Source: Desulfobacterales bacterium
GTDB taxonomy: Bacteria; Desulfobacterota; Desulfobacteria; Desulfobacterales; SpSt-501
Assembly (NCBI GenBank): GCA_025454115.1
Contig: JALOPB010000010.1
Coordinates: forward strand, 1 to 39,716
Reading direction: 5' to 3'
Length of the DNA stretch: 39,716 bases
Shown here: in pieces, positions 18,908-27,393 of the stretch
How the letters are laid out: each line of letters begins with the position of its first letter
Numbering within the stretch: position 1 is the stretch's first letter
Made by a program: the position numbers and the translations under genes
The notes under the pieces: generated by a model
The model's input: the letters and a program-made list of their open reading frames with translations, nothing else
The model's database searches: none
Told to the model about the DNA's origin: nothing

Positions 18908-19470
18908 TTTAAGTTCTCCGTCCGAATTTTGCCGATCGAGCTGATGACGATTTTTCTGCTTTTTTTCGAAGTGTTGCTAACAACCAAAGTGCCCGGAGTG
19001 GCGCCACCTCTAGATGTAAACGCCAGTTGGTGATTGTTGAGGGTATAATCTGGATGGGACGAGTCGATTCGGATTTCAGGCGGCAGAGTTTCCTGTTTCA
19101 GGGCGATCGTTTGGCCATCCGAATTCATATATGTTATTTGATACTGGTTTTCTGCCGGCTCGAACTCTACAGCAACAGTAGTGTTGTGCTTGGCGGCAAG
19201 GGTTTTAGCGGCCTGCAAATCACCCAACAGCTCGTTGATCGTTCCTTGCAGGCGCATGCCAGCCCGCCATGAAAGGAGATTCGGAACGACCGCGGCCGCT
19301 GTTATGGAGAGGATAAAAAGCACTATCACGGCCTCCATCAGCGAAAAACCTCGGTTGGCTCGGCTGCGGTTCTGGCTGCCAAAGGCATATGAAGGGCTGA
19401 GACGTAACGAGCAGGGGCCATTTAGAAGGTGCTTACCAATATATAGTGGAAGCGATTCCAGCATATACAT
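18904..19470 (-). CDS. FimT/FimU/GspH-type pseudopilin
   Basis: RGFSLMEAVIVLFILSITAAAVVPNLLSWRAGMRLQGTINELLGDLQAAKTLAAKHNTTVAVEF: GspH/FimT pattern. The ORF-track N-terminus is unusually long before the prepilin cleavage site; the true start is probably downstream. Confidence 0.82.
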   Translation of the reverse strand: MYMLESLPLYIGKHLLNGPCSLRLSPSYAFGSQNRSRANRGFSLMEAVIVLFILSITAAAVVPNLLSWRAGMRLQGTINELLGDLQAAKTLAAKHNTTVAVEFEPAENQYQITYMNSDGQTIALKQETLPPEIRIDSSHPDYTLNNHQLAFTSRGGATPGTLVVSNTSKKSRKIVISSIGKIRTENLK

Positions 19471-19903
19471 ATGGCTTGGCGTTACTGTTTAGTCGAAAGC
19501 TGACTATTATGACCTGTTCAGGACAGGGTCGCCAAAATCAAAGTAAGCAGTCGGGTCTTCAGCAATATCTATTCCATTGTTTATTAATTTAAAATATACG
19601 TAGTTAAATTAGATAGTTGTTGTTAAATTTGCTTTTTAAATCGAGTAGTTGATATTTCTTAGATTACTTATCTTCAGCGGTAATATCTAACGAAAATATG
19701 AAAATGATGTCATAAAAACAAATGGTTGCCGATGCTTCTTGATCTGTTCATTTATTGTTCCCAAAGAAAGCCGAAAAAAAACAGCTGCCCATGTAAGCGA
19801 TATGGATGCCTGTGGCGACTAATAGGCCATGATGCTAAGCTATGCAGCGGAATCGGACTGGTGACAGGTCAGATGTATGCTTGGAAACACGGGAAGATTC
19901 TAC

Positions 19904-20126
19904 TTGACGCGGTCTATAGACGTGATATATTGCCCTTCCAAATTCGCTGGGGTGGAGCTTGCGGGCAACGGATGAGCAGGGTACTATTCTCTGCTTATTG
20001 CTTTTTGGGACAATGAAAATCCGTAGGCAACAACCAAAAGGAAGCTGAAAATTTACCGATAAGAGAAGTAAAAAAGGTAGACAATTTGCTCATTGGGGTG
20101 GCCTTCAACGTGAGGCCATTTTTTTT
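19904..20126 (+). ncRNA. Candidate structured leader or small RNA: promoter-like element, predicted hairpins and intrinsic terminator
   Basis: TTGACG (19904) - 16 nt - TATATT (19926-19931); internal hairpin GAGCAG...CTGCTT nested inside CGGAT...ATCCG; terminator TGGCCT-N8-AGGCCA-T8 (20099-20126). No convincing ORF in the interval. Confidence 0.35.
20099..20126 (+). terminator. Rho-independent terminator or attenuator
   Basis: TGGCCT TCAACGTG AGGCCA followed by TTTTTTTT, 70 nt before the start codon of the downstream gene. Confidence 0.75.
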
Positions 20127-20196
20127 GGATCCTCAAAATCGAGCAAAGTAAAATCAAGATGGCTAGAAATTACTAGCCAGGGAGAACATCAACACC

Positions 20197-22839
20197 ATGC
20201 GTAAGACCATGTGGGGCATTTTAATCATTACCTGCGCGTTCAACATCGCCTTGTGGTCCGTGTTTAACCGTCCCGAAAGCCCGGAGCCCGACTGGTCGGG
20301 CTCTTTCAACTATGTCTCGTTCAGCCCGTATCGAAGCGGACAGGATCCCATAGAAAACAAATTCCCTGCCCCGGAGGAAATCATGGAAGACTTGGTCTTC
20401 CTTAAGGGCAAGACCAGAGGAATTCGAACATACTCGTCGCTAGACGGAATGGAAGCCATTCCCGGAATGGCCACACGCCTGGGATTCGAAGTTACGGCCG
20501 GTGCCTGGATCGATGGTCGCTACGAACGCAATGAAGACGAAATCTACAATCTCATCCAAAATATTAACCGCTACCCGTCCACGATCAAACGCGTCATCGT
20601 CGGAAACGAGGCGATCTATCGCACCGATCTCACCGTTCCCGAAATTATCGGATACCTGGACCGGGTCCGGAGCGCGGTTAAAGTACCGGTCGGCACGGCC
20701 GAGCCATGGCATGTCTTCATCAAGAATCCAGAGCTGGTCAAGCATGTGGATTTCATAGCCATCCACGTGCTGCCATATTGGGAGAGGGTTTCCTTCGGCG
20801 ATTCGATCGGATGGGTCCTTGATCGTCTCAAGCAGGTAAGAGAGGCGTTCCCGGATAAGCCGGTTTTTCTTGCGGAAGTGGGCTGGCCGAGCAACGGTGA
20901 GAATTTCGGAAAAGCCAAGCCAAGCCGAGAGGATGAAGCCAGGTTTTTACGGCGGTTCTTAAATATCGCGGACCAGCGCCAACTGGATTATTGCATCATG
21001 GAGGTATTCGACCAGCCGTGGAAAAAACCCCATGAAGGAGTGGTCGGCGCTTTTTGGGGAATCTACGACGTGGATCGCCAGCCCAAATTTTCATTCCAGG
21101 GATCGATTCAGTCCAGCACTCTATTCTACAGCGGGATCTCCGCCGTATTGGGAGGGATACTGCTGGTTTGGCTCTACCTGCGCAACCAACCGTCGCAGCA
21201 TTTCAGCGGCAGGCTGTTCTTCGCGCTGCTGCTTCAAACCACGGCCTCTGTTTTTGTTTGGGTAATGGTTTCGCCGCTGATCGGCGAGTTCCTGGTCTGG
21301 GAGACGCTTATATGGGCGCTGCTGCTGCCCATGCAGGCGGGGCTGCTCATGATCATTCTGGTCAACGGTTTTGAAATGGCTGAAATGATCTGGCCGGAAG
21401 GGTTGAAACGCCGCTTCTCACCCATCGCGTCCAGCAGCGATCAGGGAACACCACGCGTCTCCATCCATGTGCCCATATGTAAAGAACCTCCCGACATGGT
21501 GATTGAAACGTTGAACAGCCTGGCGGCCCTGGACTATCCAGACTACGAGGTTCTGGTCATCGATAACAACAACCCATATCCGGAACTCTGGCAGCCCGTG
21601 CAGGCGCATTGCGAGACCCTGGGTTCCAAATTCCGGTTTTTCCACCTTGAGAAGATTGAAGGCTACAAGGCGGGAGCGCTGAATTTCGCGCTTCGGCACA
21701 CCGATCCATGCGCTGACGTAGTAGCTGTGGTTGACAGTGACTATGTTGTGAGGGCTGACTGGCTGAAGATGCTGATGCCCCACTTCGAACGGCAGGAGGT
21801 CGGGGTCGTGCAGGCACCCCAGGACCATCGCGGCTGGCAAGATAGCCTTTTCAAAGAAATTATCAATTGGGAATATCATGGTTTCTTTGAAATCGGGATG
21901 GTCCATCGCAACGAGCGCAATGCCATTATTCAGCACGGGACCATGACGCTCATCCGCAAGTCGATTCTTATCGATACGGGTAACTGGGCCGAGTGGTGCA
22001 TCTGCGAAGACGCCGAACTCGGCTTGCGCATCCAAAGTTTGAGGTATGATACCGTTTACGTCAAGGAAAGCTTTGGCAAGGGCTTAACTCCGGATTCTTT
22101 TGCGGGTTACAAACGGCAGCGGTTCCGTTGGGTGTATGGCGCTGTCCAGATCATCAAGCGGCATTGGTCGATCCTGTCGCCCTTCAGCCGTAAGAGCGGC
22201 CTGAACTTGGCCCAGCGCTACCATTTTATCGCGGGGTGGCTACCGTGGTTCGGGGATGCCATCAGCCTGATCATGAACGTGCTTTGCATCTTCTGGGCGA
22301 TCGGGATGGCGCTCTTTCCGAAGTACTTCGGAGCGCCACTTTATGTACTCATGTTGCCCCCGATCGGAGCGTTCCTTTTTAAACTGCTGCATTTCATGTG
22401 GCTTTACACGGCGCGCGTGCCTTGCACCTTCGTGCAGCGCTTGGGGGCGGCGCTGGCGGGAACGGCTCTGACGCATACCATCGCCATGGCGATTCTGCGC
22501 GGTATTTTCACCCAAAGCATGCCCTTCTTGCGAACGCCCAAGTGCGAAAGCAAGAGCGCGATGATGAAAGGTCTCACCATGGCGCGTGGCGAGGCACTGA
22601 TGATGGTGCTGCTTTTCTTTGCCGTGGTCGTCAACTACAATTTCGGTAACGACCAAACTGAAGAACGGTTGATCCGCGCCGTGTTGCTCCTAATCCAAGC
22701 CGTGCCTTACGCCGCGGCCCTTTTGTTGTCGCTTTTCAGCGTCATGCCCGAGGGGTTCCGACTGCCGTGGGGAGCTGCCAGGAAGCCGGCTCGGCCCGAG
22801 ACGCTACCTGCTCCCGATCGGTTACTGGTAGGCCCATAG
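20197..22839 (+). CDS. GH17-like domain fused to membrane GT2 glycosyltransferase (NdvB-like beta-1,3-glucan synthase)
   Basis: 880 aa; N-terminal GH17-like (FNYVSFSPYRSG, IKRVIVGNEAIYR, PVFLAEVGWPSNGE, IMEVFDQPWK); GT2 motifs (VSIHVPICKEPPDMV, VVDSDYVV, CEDAELGLR, QRFRWVYGA) and multiple TM helices. Confidence 0.88.
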   Translation: MRKTMWGILIITCAFNIALWSVFNRPESPEPDWSGSFNYVSFSPYRSGQDPIENKFPAPEEIMEDLVFLKGKTRGIRTYSSLDGMEAIPGMATRLGFEVTAGAWIDGRYERNEDEIYNLIQNINRYPSTIKRVIVGNEAIYRTDLTVPEIIGYLDRVRSAVKVPVGTAEPWHVFIKNPELVKHVDFIAIHVLPYWERVSFGDSIGWVLDRLKQVREAFPDKPVFLAEVGWPSNGENFGKAKPSREDEARFLRRFLNIADQRQLDYCIMEVFDQPWKKPHEGVVGAFWGIYDVDRQPKFSFQGSIQSSTLFYSGISAVLGGILLVWLYLRNQPSQHFSGRLFFALLLQTTASVFVWVMVSPLIGEFLVWETLIWALLLPMQAGLLMIILVNGFEMAEMIWPEGLKRRFSPIASSSDQGTPRVSIHVPICKEPPDMVIETLNSLAALDYPDYEVLVIDNNNPYPELWQPVQAHCETLGSKFRFFHLEKIEGYKAGALNFALRHTDPCADVVAVVDSDYVVRADWLKMLMPHFERQEVGVVQAPQDHRGWQDSLFKEIINWEYHGFFEIGMVHRNERNAIIQHGTMTLIRKSILIDTGNWAEWCICEDAELGLRIQSLRYDTVYVKESFGKGLTPDSFAGYKRQRFRWVYGAVQIIKRHWSILSPFSRKSGLNLAQRYHFIAGWLPWFGDAISLIMNVLCIFWAIGMALFPKYFGAPLYVLMLPPIGAFLFKLLHFMWLYTARVPCTFVQRLGAALAGTALTHTIAMAILRGIFTQSMPFLRTPKCESKSAMMKGLTMARGEALMMVLLFFAVVVNYNFGNDQTEERLIRAVLLLIQAVPYAAALLLSLFSVMPEGFRLPWGAARKPARPETLPAPDRLLVGP

Positions 22840-22862
22840 TTTGATCTATCGACTTGAAACCA

Positions 22863-22905
22863 TAAGCAAGAGAAGCGAAGCCTCGCGCTTCGCTTTTCTT
22901 GCTTA
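22863..22905. terminator. Long hairpin, probable bidirectional terminator between convergent genes
   Basis: TAAGCAAGAGAAGCGAAG-cctcgcg-CTTCGCTTTTCTTGCTTA: 18-bp stem with one G-T pair, between the + gene ending at 22839 and the - gene ending at 22994. Confidence 0.75.
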
Positions 22906-22993
22906 TTAATCCGGCAAACCGGTATCGCTCCAGTCGGGGTCCGACGGGGCATGTTAATGACCGCATCCATTTTAGTCAATGGAAGCACAGGTT

Positions 22994-23923
22994 TTAGTAG
23001 CCAAAGCGCTCGATGGCCTTGGCATCTTTACGCCAGTTTTTCTGGATTCGCACAAAAAGCTTTAAAAAAACCCGTCTCCCTGTCATCCGTTCGATATCCT
23101 GCCGCGCTTCGGTGCCGATACGCTTGAGCATGGCACCGTTCTTGCCAATAATGATTCCCTTCTGCGAGTCCCGCTCCAGATGGATGGTGGCTTCGATGCT
23201 AAGTCGCATTCTATCAGCGTTCAGCTGGTAGGTCTCCACGCTGACGGCCGATGCGTAAGGGATTTCTTCGCCCGTCAGGCGGAAGATCTTCTCGCGGATG
23301 AATTCGGCCGCGATGAATCGCTCAGCAGCGTCGGTCAGCATATCTTCCGGGAAATACGGCGGGCCTTCGGGGAGGGCTCGGATGATGGCGTCGATAAGAT
23401 CATCGAGTTGGGTGCCGACCAGGGCAGACACCGGAACTACCGCAGCAAAGGCCAGCCTTGCCGACCATCGGGCGATGATTTCCAGCAATATCCCCTTGTC
23501 AGCGACGAGATCGACTTTGTTCAAGGCCAAAATGATCGGCAATTTCAGGCCACTGATTTTCTCAGACAAAAGCGTTTCGGAGGATAGATCGGGATGGGCG
23601 GCGTCCACGACCGCCAACAGCACGTCCGCGTCGCTGATGGCCCCGCAGGCCGTGTCCACAATTTTGATGTTGAGAGGATCTTTAGGAATGAAAATGCCGG
23701 GTGTGTCGCAAAAGATAATCTGTGCCCCGGGACGATGGCAGATGCCAAGAATCCGGTGGCGCGTTGTTTGAGGCTTGTTTGAGATGATCGATATCTTTTC
23801 TCCAAGGATCCGGTTAAGCAAAGTGGACTTGCCGGCGTTGGGAGCCCCGGCCATAGTGACATAGCCGGATTTGAAACCGGGTGTCTGGGGTACCGCGTCG
23901 GTCATTACAACATCCTCACGCAT
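22994..23923 (-). CDS. era: GTPase Era
   Basis: GAPNAGKSTLLNRILGEKISIISNKPQTTRHRILGI, CDTPG, NKVDL and C-terminal KH motif ERDSQKGIIIGKNGAMLKRIGTEARQDIERMTGRRVFLKLFVRIQKNWR. Confidence 0.95.
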   Translation of the reverse strand: MREDVVMTDAVPQTPGFKSGYVTMAGAPNAGKSTLLNRILGEKISIISNKPQTTRHRILGICHRPGAQIIFCDTPGIFIPKDPLNIKIVDTACGAISDADVLLAVVDAAHPDLSSETLLSEKISGLKLPIILALNKVDLVADKGILLEIIARWSARLAFAAVVPVSALVGTQLDDLIDAIIRALPEGPPYFPEDMLTDAAERFIAAEFIREKIFRLTGEEIPYASAVSVETYQLNADRMRLSIEATIHLERDSQKGIIIGKNGAMLKRIGTEARQDIERMTGRRVFLKLFVRIQKNWRKDAKAIERFGY

Positions 23924-24004
23924 CTTATCGGCAATTCGTTTCTGCCGTTTGATTTGGACTGAACATCGGGCATGAGAGGCTTCCTTGGACCCCTTGCACC
24001 CCCT

Positions 24005-24610
24005 TCAAGCCCGCTCGTCTTCGAGCGGTGCGATCGCCAGATCTAAAATCATTTTCCATAGAGTATCCCGACCCAGGCGAGACTTGGAAGAGAAGAGCAC
24101 CCAGTCGTTGGGGTTGACCCTAAGAGTATCAGCGGCGATTTTAAGCTGCCTGGATTGTGCCGTTTTCGAGAGCTTATCGACTTTGGTAATAACCGGGACC
24201 GAAGCTATTTCATGTTGACCTAGCCAATCGAGCAACTGGAGGTCTTCCGCGCTGGGCGTCCGGCGGATGTCGAGGATGACAATGACAGCTCTCAGGTTCT
24301 CGCGACCGGATAGGTACTGCTCGATCATGGGGCGCCATTTACGGCGCTCGATCTCCGCGACCCGTGCGTAGCCGTAGCCCGGCAAGTCAACGAACATGAA
24401 CGCGTCGTTGACGCGAAAGAAGTTGATCAATCGGGTCTTACCGGGCGTCGAGCTGGTAAGGACCAGCTTTTTCCGGCTGACCAGGGTGTTGATCAAACTG
24501 GATTTACCCACGTTGGAGCGGCCAGCGAAAGCAAACTCCGGTAGGTTCCCAACCGGATACTGCTGAGGCCGGACAGCGCTGGTAATGAATTCCGCCGATT
24601 TGATGAGCAT
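24005..24610 (-). CDS. engB: Ribosome biogenesis GTP-binding protein EngB/YsxC
   Basis: MLIKSAEFITSAVRPQQYPVGNLPEFAFAGRSNVGKSSLINTLVSRKKLVLTSSTPGKTRLINFF...VDLPGYGYARV...TKVDKLSK. Start at 24610 preferred over ORF-track 24685. Confidence 0.93.
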   Translation of the reverse strand: MLIKSAEFITSAVRPQQYPVGNLPEFAFAGRSNVGKSSLINTLVSRKKLVLTSSTPGKTRLINFFRVNDAFMFVDLPGYGYARVAEIERRKWRPMIEQYLSGRENLRAVIVILDIRRTPSAEDLQLLDWLGQHEIASVPVITKVDKLSKTAQSRQLKIAADTLRVNPNDWVLFSSKSRLGRDTLWKMILDLAIAPLEDERA

Positions 24611-24697
24611 GGGGTACTCCAAAATAAAAAGCGCCAGGCCGTGAAAATAACCGATTGACATGACGCTCGGTCGACGTCCAGCCATCGCTGCGGAGAA

Positions 24698-25864
24698 TCA
24701 ATGGCCCTCAGAATAATCGCGGAAGTACTTTTCAAGCCGATTCATGCCTTCAGTAATGTTTTCCATGGAATTAGCATACGAGAAGCGCAAATACCCCTCG
24801 CCGTTCCGGCCGAAATCGATACCAGGGCTGACGCCGACTCGGGCCTTTTCCAGAATGTCGAAGGCCAGCTTGTAGGAATTCATCGAGTAACGTTTGGCGT
24901 TAGCAAAGACATAAAAGGCCCCGGTCGGTTCGACGGTGATACCGAGGCCGATCTGTCTGAGCCTTCGGATCAGGAACTGGCGCCGTTCGTCATAGATGGA
25001 CTTCATGCGGGCGACATCTTCACCGGCGCATTTCAGCGCTGCAATCGCCGCCCGTTGAACCATGGAGTTTGCGGAAATAAAAAAGTTCTGCTGCAGCTTC
25101 TGCATAGGCCGGATAAGCGACGGCGGGGCAATGACATACCCCAACCGCAGTCCGGTCATGGCGAAGAGTTTGGAAAAACCGTTGAGTACAAAGGCTCGAT
25201 CAGTAAACTCCAATATGCTGTGTTCTTTGCCCTTGTAAACCAGGCCGTGATAGATTTCGTCGGAGACGATCATCGGCGCCTGCGGTCCGGCGGCCATGAT
25301 CGCAATCTGTTGCATCCGATCGGCTTCCAACAGGTTGCCGGTCGGGTTGGATGGCGAATTGATGAAGATCGCCTTGGTTCGCGGTGTAATTTTTTTTGCG
25401 ATGGCTTCAGGACGAAACTGGAAGCCGTCCTCCTCAAATACGGGGACGCTGACTGGAACTCCCTGGACGAATTTGATGAAGTTGGGATAGCAGGCGTAAT
25501 GCGGGTCGGAGATGATCACCTCGTCGCCGGGGTCGAGCAAGGCAGAAAACACCAGCAGGATCGCCGGTGACGAGCCTGAAGTGACGATGATCTGATGGGG
25601 CTGCACCTGCACGCCGTAGGTGTTACGGTAATAGTCCGCGATAGCGTCTCGCAGCTCGTAACTGCCCAAACTGTGCGTGTAGTGGGTGTGGCCGTTGGCC
25701 AAGGCTTGGCAAGCCGCCTCTTTCACACAAACGGGCGCGTCGAAATCCGGTTCGCCCACTTCGAGGTGCACAATATGAGCGCCTTGGCGTTCCATCTCAT
25801 TGGCCTTCTCCAACACGTCCATAACGATGAAGGACGTCAACTCCTGGGTTCTCTTTGAGACCAT
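24698..25864 (-). CDS. PLP-dependent class I/II aminotransferase
   Basis: EVGEPDFDAPVCVKEAACQALANGHTHYTHSLGSYELRDAIADYY; SPSNPTGN; VSDEIYHGLVY; FSKLFAMTGLRLGY. Confidence 0.92.
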   Translation of the reverse strand: MVSKRTQELTSFIVMDVLEKANEMERQGAHIVHLEVGEPDFDAPVCVKEAACQALANGHTHYTHSLGSYELRDAIADYYRNTYGVQVQPHQIIVTSGSSPAILLVFSALLDPGDEVIISDPHYACYPNFIKFVQGVPVSVPVFEEDGFQFRPEAIAKKITPRTKAIFINSPSNPTGNLLEADRMQQIAIMAAGPQAPMIVSDEIYHGLVYKGKEHSILEFTDRAFVLNGFSKLFAMTGLRLGYVIAPPSLIRPMQKLQQNFFISANSMVQRAAIAALKCAGEDVARMKSIYDERRQFLIRRLRQIGLGITVEPTGAFYVFANAKRYSMNSYKLAFDILEKARVGVSPGIDFGRNGEGYLRFSYANSMENITEGMNRLEKYFRDYSEGH

Positions 25865-25933
25865 AATTTTTCCTTCGACAGAATTTACATTAAAAGAATC
25901 GAGTCAGATTGGTACAAAACCGCCCCAACGACC

Positions 25934-26809
25934 TTAAACAACTTTATTCAGAGGGTATTCGATGATTCCCTCTGCGCCATGCGTCAGTAGCTGCGGGATC
26001 AGATCTCTGACGATTTCCCGGCTCACCATGATCTCCACTGAAAAAAAATTGGAGCGGTAAAGCGGTGCGACCGTCGGCGCCTTCAGGCTAGGCAGCATCG
26101 CGACTACCTCTTCCATGCGCTCCTCAGGCACGTTCATTTTTAAGCCGACCATCTTTTCTCCAAGCAATGCCCCCCTGAGCAACAAGGCGATTTGCTCGAT
26201 TTTCTTGCGTTTGTCGTCATTCTCCCAGACGGCCTGATTGGCAATCAACTGCGTGTTGGTCTGCATCAGCTCATGGATGATGCGCAGACCGTGGGCTTTT
26301 ATCGTGCTCTCCGTTTCCGTAACTTCAACGATCGCATCCGCCAAACCGGAAACGACTTTGGCTTCGGTGGCCCCCCAGGAGAACTCGATGAAAACCTCGA
26401 TGTTGCGCTCTGCGAAATAGCGACGGGTATATTCGACCAGTTCGGTGGCAATTTTTTTGCCGGCCAGGTCTTCCAAGCGGCAAATTTTCGAGTCGTATGG
26501 TACGGCCAGAACCCAACGTGCCGGACGAGCGCTGACCTTGGAGTAAACAAGGTCGGCGACCACATGGACCTTGGAATTGTTTTCAGCGATCCAGTCTTTT
26601 CCGGTGAGTCCGGCATCCAGAGTTCCATTTTCAACGTAGCGGGACATTTCCTGGGCGCGGCATATCGCACACTGGATAAAGGCATCATTGATTTCGGGAA
26701 AATAACTACGACTGTTGACGCTGATGTTCCATCCGGAACGCTTGAAAAGTGAGATGGTCGCTTCTTGAAGGCTTCCCTTGGGGATGCCCAATTTAAGTTT
26801 TTGACTCAC
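25934..26809 (-). CDS. hisG: ATP phosphoribosyltransferase, long form with C-terminal regulatory domain
   Basis: [26 protein letters not shown]...[10 protein letters not shown]...[60 protein letters not shown]; 291 aa. Confidence 0.95.
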   Translation of the reverse strand: MSQKLKLGIPKGSLQEATISLFKRSGWNISVNSRSYFPEINDAFIQCAICRAQEMSRYVENGTLDAGLTGKDWIAENNSKVHVVADLVYSKVSARPARWVLAVPYDSKICRLEDLAGKKIATELVEYTRRYFAERNIEVFIEFSWGATEAKVVSGLADAIVEVTETESTIKAHGLRIIHELMQTNTQLIANQAVWENDDKRKKIEQIALLLRGALLGEKMVGLKMNVPEERMEEVVAMLPSLKAPTVAPLYRSNFFSVEIMVSREIVRDLIPQLLTHGAEGIIEYPLNKVV

Positions 26810-27183
26810 GTTTTATAGACCTCCTTCGGATCGAAGATCGGCTGCCCGGTGATATGAACAGATCCGTTTTGAACTCGTTTATGAAAGCAGCTGCGATGGC
26901 CCGTGTGGCAGGCAGCGCCACCGATTTGTTCAATTTTAAGCACGATGGCGTCGTCGTCGCAATCGATCAATATTTCTTTTACAATTTGAACATGCCCGGA
27001 GGTCTCCCCCTTCACCCACAAGCTCTTGCGGCTGCGGCTGTAATACGTGGCTTGGCCCGTTGCCAATGTGGCCTCCCACGCCGCCTGGTTCATAAAGGCA
27101 ACCATCAGGATTTCGCCCGTGCGGAAATCCTGAGTGACAACGGGAACCAGCCCTCCCAGCTTCTTGAAGTTAAGCGTGAGCAT
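26806..27183 (-). CDS. hisI: Phosphoribosyl-AMP cyclohydrolase
   Basis: [89 protein letters not shown]; 4-nt overlap with hisG. Confidence 0.95.
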   Translation of the reverse strand: MLTLNFKKLGGLVPVVTQDFRTGEILMVAFMNQAAWEATLATGQATYYSRSRKSLWVKGETSGHVQIVKEILIDCDDDAIVLKIEQIGGAACHTGHRSCFHKRVQNGSVHITGQPIFDPKEVYKT

Positions 27184-27393
27184 ATGAGCTCCACCTTTCT
27201 GGAAACGGCAGATCGGGTATGTCTTGAATTCGGCCTGAGCCGGCGCTATGGTTGATCCGTATAGACCTGTTGGAAGATTTAGCCTTAACTAAAATTCTAT
27301 CTACTAATACCTTTAAAGCATGTGCGTCAAATATTATTTTATTGTTGAGATGGTTGTTTTTTGTTATTAGCTTAAAATCGAAAGTTCGCCAGC

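Noticed and set aside
19760-19900. Possible c-di-GMP-I (GEMM) riboswitch because GATGCTAAGCTATG loosely resembles GACGCAAAGC
   Set aside because: The other invariant GEMM segments (GCAAACC and the tetraloop/receptor elements) could not be found; resemblance is probably chance. A covariance-model search would settle it.
19726-20016. 96-aa ORF in the pilus/glucan-synthase intergenic region
   Set aside because: No SD, no recognisable family, and it runs through the promoter and hairpin signals; likely spurious.
24701-25570. 289-aa + strand ORF
   Set aside because: Fully antisense to the clear aminotransferase gene; shadow ORF in GC-rich coding sequence.
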